Shown: positions 60,425 to 64,000 of the stretch, one piece after another
Position numbering within the stretch: position 1 is the first letter of the stretch
Layout of the letters: each line of letters starts with the position of its first letter
Assembly (NCBI RefSeq): GCF_009668025.1
Contig: NZ_WJXZ01000014.1
Location: 1,397,097-1,461,096, forward strand
From: Larkinella terrae
GTDB lineage: Bacteria; Bacteroidota; Bacteroidia; Cytophagales; Spirosomataceae
Length of the DNA: 64,000 nucleotides
Direction: 5' to 3'
The notes under the pieces: generated by a model
The model's database searches: none
What the model was told of the DNA's origin: nothing
Seen by the model: only the letters and a program-made list of their open reading frames with translations
Position numbers and translations under genes: made by a program

Positions 60425-61408
60425 TCAGGTAGTTAAAAGACGCTTCAACCCATTTTTCAGGCGGTGAACGGATTTCAAAACTGGTGAAAACCGCTGCGCC
60501 AATTCCTGGCCGAGCCGGTGCAGCCGCAAATCGGTTCCCCGGTAATACCGGTGGATGAATTGCTTGCTCAAGCCCTGAAAATGGAGGGAGTTAAAGATAC
60601 AATTTTGATTTAAAACCCGGTTATATCCTTCGTAATTCGATGACTTCCACGTCGCTTTTTTGAGGTTATTGTTATCCAGTTCAAACTCATCGGCCAGCCG
60701 ATTGCTGGCAATACTAATGTTCAGATCGAAAACCTCCGGCGTCGAGTGTTCCGGTGTGGCCGACGGTTTCAGCAGATTAATCACCCGATCGGGATGGTCG
60801 GTGGCATAGAGATAGAGCAGCGCCATGTCGGAAACGCCACCGGCCTGCCTGTTTTGCTGGTGATACTGCCATTTTTCTTCCAGACGAGCCTGACTGTCGG
60901 TGGTCTGATACGTCGCCAGCAGGTAGTCGCAGAAATCGGCAATGCCCTGCCGGGTCCAGAACGAGGAATGGGCCGAAGCCAGCCAGCTATACGGATTCGC
61001 GGTCGGGTATTCGGCCAGGCAATACGCCGATTGCTGATTCGCGCTGCGGTTTTTCCAGGCGGCATATTGCCCTAGGTTCTTATACAGCATCACATCCGAA
61101 TCAGCCACAAAAACCGCATCCAACTGGTGCTGTTCCATGAACGCCAGCACGTAAAACCACCGCACAAAACACAGCCGTTCGTACCATTCCGGATTGGTGG
61201 AGCGGTGGACATAGTGCCGGGAAAACCGGTCTGATTTTTCCGCATTCAGCGAAGCAATCGGCACGTGGGTGACAAACGGAAAGCGGTTTTTATTCGCATC
61301 ATCCCCCAGCACATACACCGCCGACTCCGGGTTTGCCAACCGACATTGCCGCAGGCTATACTCCAGATATGACTGATAACCGGAATGGATGAAGACGATT
61401 GGGAGCAT
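60425..61408 (-). CDS. GT-A-like glycosyltransferase, unknown acceptor
   Basis: 327 residues from the ATG at 61408 (MLPIVFIHSGYQSYLEYSLR). The first strand-helix, a DxD in AVFVADSDVMLYKN and the later GGVSDMALLYLY segment fit a nucleotide-sugar transferase with a GT-A fold. A longer frame upstream reads a basic, proline-rich sequence overlapping the IMPase gene and looks false. It lies 17 bp downstream of the inositol monophosphatase gene, which may be by chance. Confidence 0.72.
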   Translation of the reverse strand: MLPIVFIHSGYQSYLEYSLRQCRLANPESAVYVLGDDANKNRFPFVTHVPIASLNAEKSDRFSRHYVHRSTNPEWYERLCFVRWFYVLAFMEQHQLDAVFVADSDVMLYKNLGQYAAWKNRSANQQSAYCLAEYPTANPYSWLASAHSSFWTRQGIADFCDYLLATYQTTDSQARLEEKWQYHQQNRQAGGVSDMALLYLYATDHPDRVINLLKPSATPEHSTPEVFDLNISIASNRLADEFELDNNNLKKATWKSSNYEGYNRVLNQNCIFNSLHFQGLSKQFIHRYYRGTDLRLHRLGQELAQRFSPVLKSVHRLKNGLKRLLTT

Positions 61409-61425
61409 GAGAAAACCGAAAACCG

Positions 61426-62286
61426 TTAATAAACCGGCTGTGGGATGGGGAGGGTGCCTTCGTTGTTCCAGTATTCTTCGATGACGGCCAGGAGTTCGGG
61501 CTGCATGGCGCAACCCGCGAGAATATCACCCCGAAACAGAAACTCACCACCCCCGTTGAAGTCAGTGACAATGCCGCCCGCTTCCTGAACCAGCAACACC
61601 CCGGCAGCCATGTCCCAACTGTTCAGATTAAATTCGTAATACGCTTCAAACCGACCACAGGCCACGTAAGCCAGGTCAATGGCGGCCGAACCCATCCGGC
61701 GGATGCCGTGCGTGCTTTGAATCAGCTTGGCGAATATTGCCAGATACCGATCCAGGCGGTCGAGGATTCGGTAGGGAAAACCGGTAGCCACCATGCTTTC
61801 ACTGAGGCTGGTTGCAGGCGATACCCGGATGCGTTCAGGGGTTCCACCCGTTCGCGAATACCAGGCACCACTGTCCAAACGGGCCGAAAAACATTCGTCG
61901 CGGCTAATGTCGTAGACCGCTCCGGCCAGTGGCGTTTTCCCTTCGGCCAACCCGATGCTCACCGAAAAAACCGGCAGGCCATGGATGAAATTGGCGGTTC
62001 CGTCGAGTGGATCAATGATCCAGTTCAATCCTGTTCGGTCGGCGGTTTGACCTATGGTTCCCTCTTCCGTGATAAAACCGGCTTCAGGTAGCAGCCGGTG
62101 CAGCGCGTCGACAATCTGCTTCTCGGCTTCCTTGTCGACGTACGAAACCAGGTTGTTAACATCCTTGTATTCAATTTTTTCGCGCGAAAAGAGCAGACTT
62201 TCCTGCCGGATAAACCCCCCAACGGTTCGGGCGATATCGTCGATTTTCTGACTGATTTGTGCTAAGTGGAGATCAGGACCTGGCAT
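61426..62286 (-). CDS. Inositol monophosphatase family protein
   Basis: A 286-residue Mg-dependent phosphatase. Metal-binding motifs are ITEEG, WIIDPLDGTANFIHG and NSWDMAAGVLLVQEAGG. The N terminus has the usual helix followed by VSYVDKEAEKQIVDAL. Substrates in this family include inositol phosphates, PAP and sugar phosphates, and the SuhB branch also touches RNA polymerase. It overlaps the 3' end of the DUF4105 gene by 14 bp. Confidence 0.93.
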   Translation of the reverse strand: MPGPDLHLAQISQKIDDIARTVGGFIRQESLLFSREKIEYKDVNNLVSYVDKEAEKQIVDALHRLLPEAGFITEEGTIGQTADRTGLNWIIDPLDGTANFIHGLPVFSVSIGLAEGKTPLAGAVYDISRDECFSARLDSGAWYSRTGGTPERIRVSPATSLSESMVATGFPYRILDRLDRYLAIFAKLIQSTHGIRRMGSAAIDLAYVACGRFEAYYEFNLNSWDMAAGVLLVQEAGGIVTDFNGGGEFLFRGDILAGCAMQPELLAVIEEYWNNEGTLPIPQPVY

Positions 62287-63517
62287 ACGTTGTCTTTGCT
62301 GTTTGGGTGGAGGCCGAGCGATACTGGTAAAACGCGCGAAAGAGTAAGGTTAGTAAAAAGAAATTAAAACCGTAGAGGTAATCCTGGAAAAAGGCGTACA
62401 AAAAGAAGGCCACCAGGCCCACCATCGTCAACAAAAAATAGGTTCGGATGGTTTGGGAATTTCGCTGGCGCGTTACCCAGAAAATGAGCGGCAGGTGCAA
62501 CGGCATGATGAACAGCAGGGCCGGGTTCCAGATCGTTACGCCGTGGTCGGTGCCGAACCAGAGGAACACCAGAAACCAGCCCCAGACGCCAACAAATCCA
62601 AACAGCAGCCGGTCGAGCCAGAAACCATTTTCCTTCCGTTTTCGCTGCCGCCGGGTAATCAGGAAAACCACCACCAGCAAAACCGCAAAGAAGAAATCCG
62701 GCGATAGCAGATACGTCAGAAATGCGTTGCTCTCGTCGGCGGTGGTGGCTCGAAACAGAAACAGGGAGTTGGCTACCAGGGGCGTTTCTTTGCCGTCGAC
62801 GGTTCTGAGTCGGGCGCGTTCGGCTTCGTCGAACACGTTGTCGGGTAGGTACATCGCCTGCCAGCTGGACGCTTTCACATCCGCCGGATAGCCGATGCCG
62901 AGGTTCATGCCCATCCGCGCCCAGGTCTGGTTCGTCAGGTACTTGTTCATCCAGTCGCGGTAGGAGAGCGTAGAATCGATGACGTTCAGAAATCGCAGGC
63001 TGTCCCCGCAGGCTTTGACGAGCATGTCGCGCGGGCGGGTGGAGCAGTTGTCGTAGTAAAATTTGTAGCGGTATTCCCGGTTTTCGGGACGGTAATTGGT
63101 TTCGAGCAATTCAAAAATCCGTTGTTTCTGGGCCGCCGACAGGTTCAGAATCTGTTCTTTCACGGAGCGGTTTTCGAGCTGCGACGCGTACAGCATGTTC
63201 GGCATCGAATGCACGGAAAGGATATACGGCAGGGTGCCGCGCAGAAACTTGATGTAAAAATTACCGGTCCGGAAATCGAACGTACCGTAGTTGTAAACCC
63301 GGTCGAGACCGTATAGTGGGTCAGAAATCCAGAGCGCCGTATGGCCAAACGACGAGTACAATTCCGGCCCCGGCGAAACCGTGATCAGGCTGACTTTGGC
63401 CTGCGGGGAAAGGGTTTGGGCGGAGGTAAAATGAATAATGAATAATGAACAATGAATAATGAAAAGGGCTTTCAGGAGTCCTTTTCTATTTCCCTTGGAC
63501 GACAATGACAATTTCAC
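62273..63517 (-). CDS. DUF4105/Lnb-like membrane protein
   Basis: About 400 residues. A signal peptide, an exoplasmic domain (about 25-235) with SPGPELYSSFGHTALWI and YYDNCSTRPRDML (conserved His and Cys), and five to six helices after residue 240. DUF4105 is now linked to lipoprotein N-acylation (Lnb), with the Cys and His as catalytic candidates, to my knowledge. The start is unclear: GTG at 63517, TTG at 63538 or CTG at 63475. Its hydrophobic core LFIIHCSLFIIHF is encoded by the dispersed repeat word seen at 9.1 and 23.1 kb. Confidence 0.82.
   Translation of the reverse strand: MKLSLSSKGNRKGLLKALFIIHCSLFIIHFTSAQTLSPQAKVSLITVSPGPELYSSFGHTALWISDPLYGLDRVYNYGTFDFRTGNFYIKFLRGTLPYILSVHSMPNMLYASQLENRSVKEQILNLSAAQKQRIFELLETNYRPENREYRYKFYYDNCSTRPRDMLVKACGDSLRFLNVIDSTLSYRDWMNKYLTNQTWARMGMNLGIGYPADVKASSWQAMYLPDNVFDEAERARLRTVDGKETPLVANSLFLFRATTADESNAFLTYLLSPDFFFAVLLVVVFLITRRQRKRKENGFWLDRLLFGFVGVWGWFLVFLWFGTDHGVTIWNPALLFIMPLHLPLIFWVTRQRNSQTIRTYFLLTMVGLVAFFLYAFFQDYLYGFNFFLLTLLFRAFYQYRSASTQTAKTTYARS
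63431..63463. repeat. AATGAATAATGAACAATG word inside a signal peptide
   Basis: ATGAATAATGAATAATGAAC and the following bases repeat the family word from 9127-9247 and 23134-23211. Here the word is in the coding region of the DUF4105 gene and is read on the other strand as FIIHCSLFIIH. Confidence 0.85.
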
Positions 63518-64000
63518 CTTTGATCGTTTTTTCGGCAAAGTACGTAATTATTTCCTGTATCGTACCGCGAACGGTTTCTTCAAACAGTTTTGTCAATTCG
63601 CGCGAGACGCTGGCGGGGCGGTCGGGGCCGAAGACTTCGCCAAACTGCGTCAGGGTTTTCAGCAGCCGGTGGGGCGATTCGTAGAAAATCATCGTGCGGG
63701 TTTCGTCCGCCAGTTCGCCGAGCCGGGTCTGTCGGCCTTTTTTGTGGGGCAGAAACCCCTCGAATGTAAACCGGTCGGCGGGCAAACCGGAGTTGACCAG
63801 CGCCGGAACAAAGGCCGTGGCGCCGGGTAGGCATTCGACCGGAATCTCGTTTTTAAGGCACTCGCGCACCAGCAGAAAACCGGGGTCCGAGATGGCGGGC
63901 GTTCCGGCGTCCGACACCAGCGCCAGCGTTTTGCCGGTTTTGAGCTGGGCAATCACGCGCTGCACGGTCTGGTGCTCATTAAAAATATGGTAGCTGTGGA
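63486..64000 (-). CDS. rsmI: 16S rRNA (cytidine-2'-O)-methyltransferase RsmI, 5' end outside window
   Basis: The visible 171 residues are the C-terminal part of RsmI. They include HIFNEHQTVQRVIAQL, TLALVSDAGTPAISDPGFLL, ECLPGATAFVPALVNSGLP, FEGFLPHKKGRQTRL and YESPHRLLKTL. These belong to the tetrapyrrole-methylase fold. RsmI methylates the ribose of C1402 in 16S rRNA. The start lies beyond the right edge. A TTG start for the DUF4105 gene would overlap its end by 53 bp, a GTG start by 32 bp. Confidence 0.93.
   Translation of the reverse strand, partial: HSYHIFNEHQTVQRVIAQLKTGKTLALVSDAGTPAISDPGFLLVRECLKNEIPVECLPGATAFVPALVNSGLPADRFTFEGFLPHKKGRQTRLGELADETRTMIFYESPHRLLKTLTQFGEVFGPDRPASVSRELTKLFEETVRGTIQEIITYFAEKTIKGEIVIVVQGK

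Noticed and set aside
61409-61513. N-terminal extension of the glycosyltransferase
   Set aside because: The extra 35 residues are basic and proline-rich, overlap the IMPase gene, and a normal ATG exists at 61408.
1-64000. tRNA, rRNA, riboswitch, prophage
   Set aside because: Spacers were read for cloverleaf arms, conserved riboswitch cores, integrase or phage genes; none was seen.

Overview
The window is chromosomal DNA from a Bacteroidota bacterium, most likely order Cytophagales and close to Spirosoma/Larkinella. The reasons are two secreted proteins with type IX secretion (T9SS) C-terminal domains, a fused MurF-alanine racemase, DUF4494, DUF4403, DUF4105/Lnb, DUF1080 and DUF2807 (GIN) families, LytS/LytTR signalling, PadR next to a large FtsX-type permease, weak Shine-Dalgarno signals, and possible promoter boxes of the Bacteroidota type (TAnnTTTG). 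No rRNA, tRNA, CRISPR array, prophage or intact insertion sequence was seen. It is mostly ordinary housekeeping DNA with small accessory islands.

Layout. 1-4.7 kb: end of a DUF4494 gene, then a surface GIN-domain protein with a LytS/LytTR pair, then an ECF sigma factor with a membrane partner. 4.7-9.7 kb: cytochrome-PQQ protein, Nat-type ABC exporter, RDD protein. 9.9-15.3 kb: dicarboxylate symporter and a 1276-residue secreted nuclease-like protein with two CBM3-like modules. 15.4-21.6 kb: SRPBCC protein, glycyl-tRNA synthetase, CbpM/CbpA chaperones, helix-hairpin-helix protein, LOG protein, RpiB. 21.6-28.6 kb: membrane protein with a poly-C tract, RbfA, LolC/E-type permease, M1 peptidase, DUF1080 protein. 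28.6-31.7 kb: PadR-permease pair. 32-41.7 kb: PolA, Usp, CorA, MurF-Alr, coiled-coil protein, THUMP-like methyltransferase. 41.8-49.6 kb: SulP plus carbonic anhydrase, CDF transporter, cytochrome remnant, then MHS transporter, small membrane protein and Acs. 49.7-56.5 kb: FkbM methyltransferase, T9SS protein, an alkylation-repair group (Ada without its zinc domain, a 2OG-Fe(II) oxygenase, a separate Ada zinc-type domain, AlkA) with a di-heme cytochrome between. 56.7-64 kb: metallophosphoesterase, DUF4403 lipoprotein, a FeoB-type Cys-rich peptide, DinB/YfiT protein, glycosyltransferase, inositol monophosphatase, DUF4105/Lnb protein and the 3' part of rsmI.

Themes. Three gene groups look like working units: SulP with carbonic anhydrase for bicarbonate supply; transporter, small membrane protein and Acs for uptake and activation of acetate or a similar acid; and the split Ada group for methyl damage. 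The gaps between genes are unusually rich in inverted repeats built from short iterated words, many at 3' ends. One of these words has become the hydrophobic core of a signal peptide (63.4 kb). Two gene remnants lie beside repeat elements (45.5 and 53.8 kb), and a MITE-like element is at 59.7 kb. The heptamer AAAACCG/CGGTTTT is strongly over-represented. Several genes have no ATG at the expected start.
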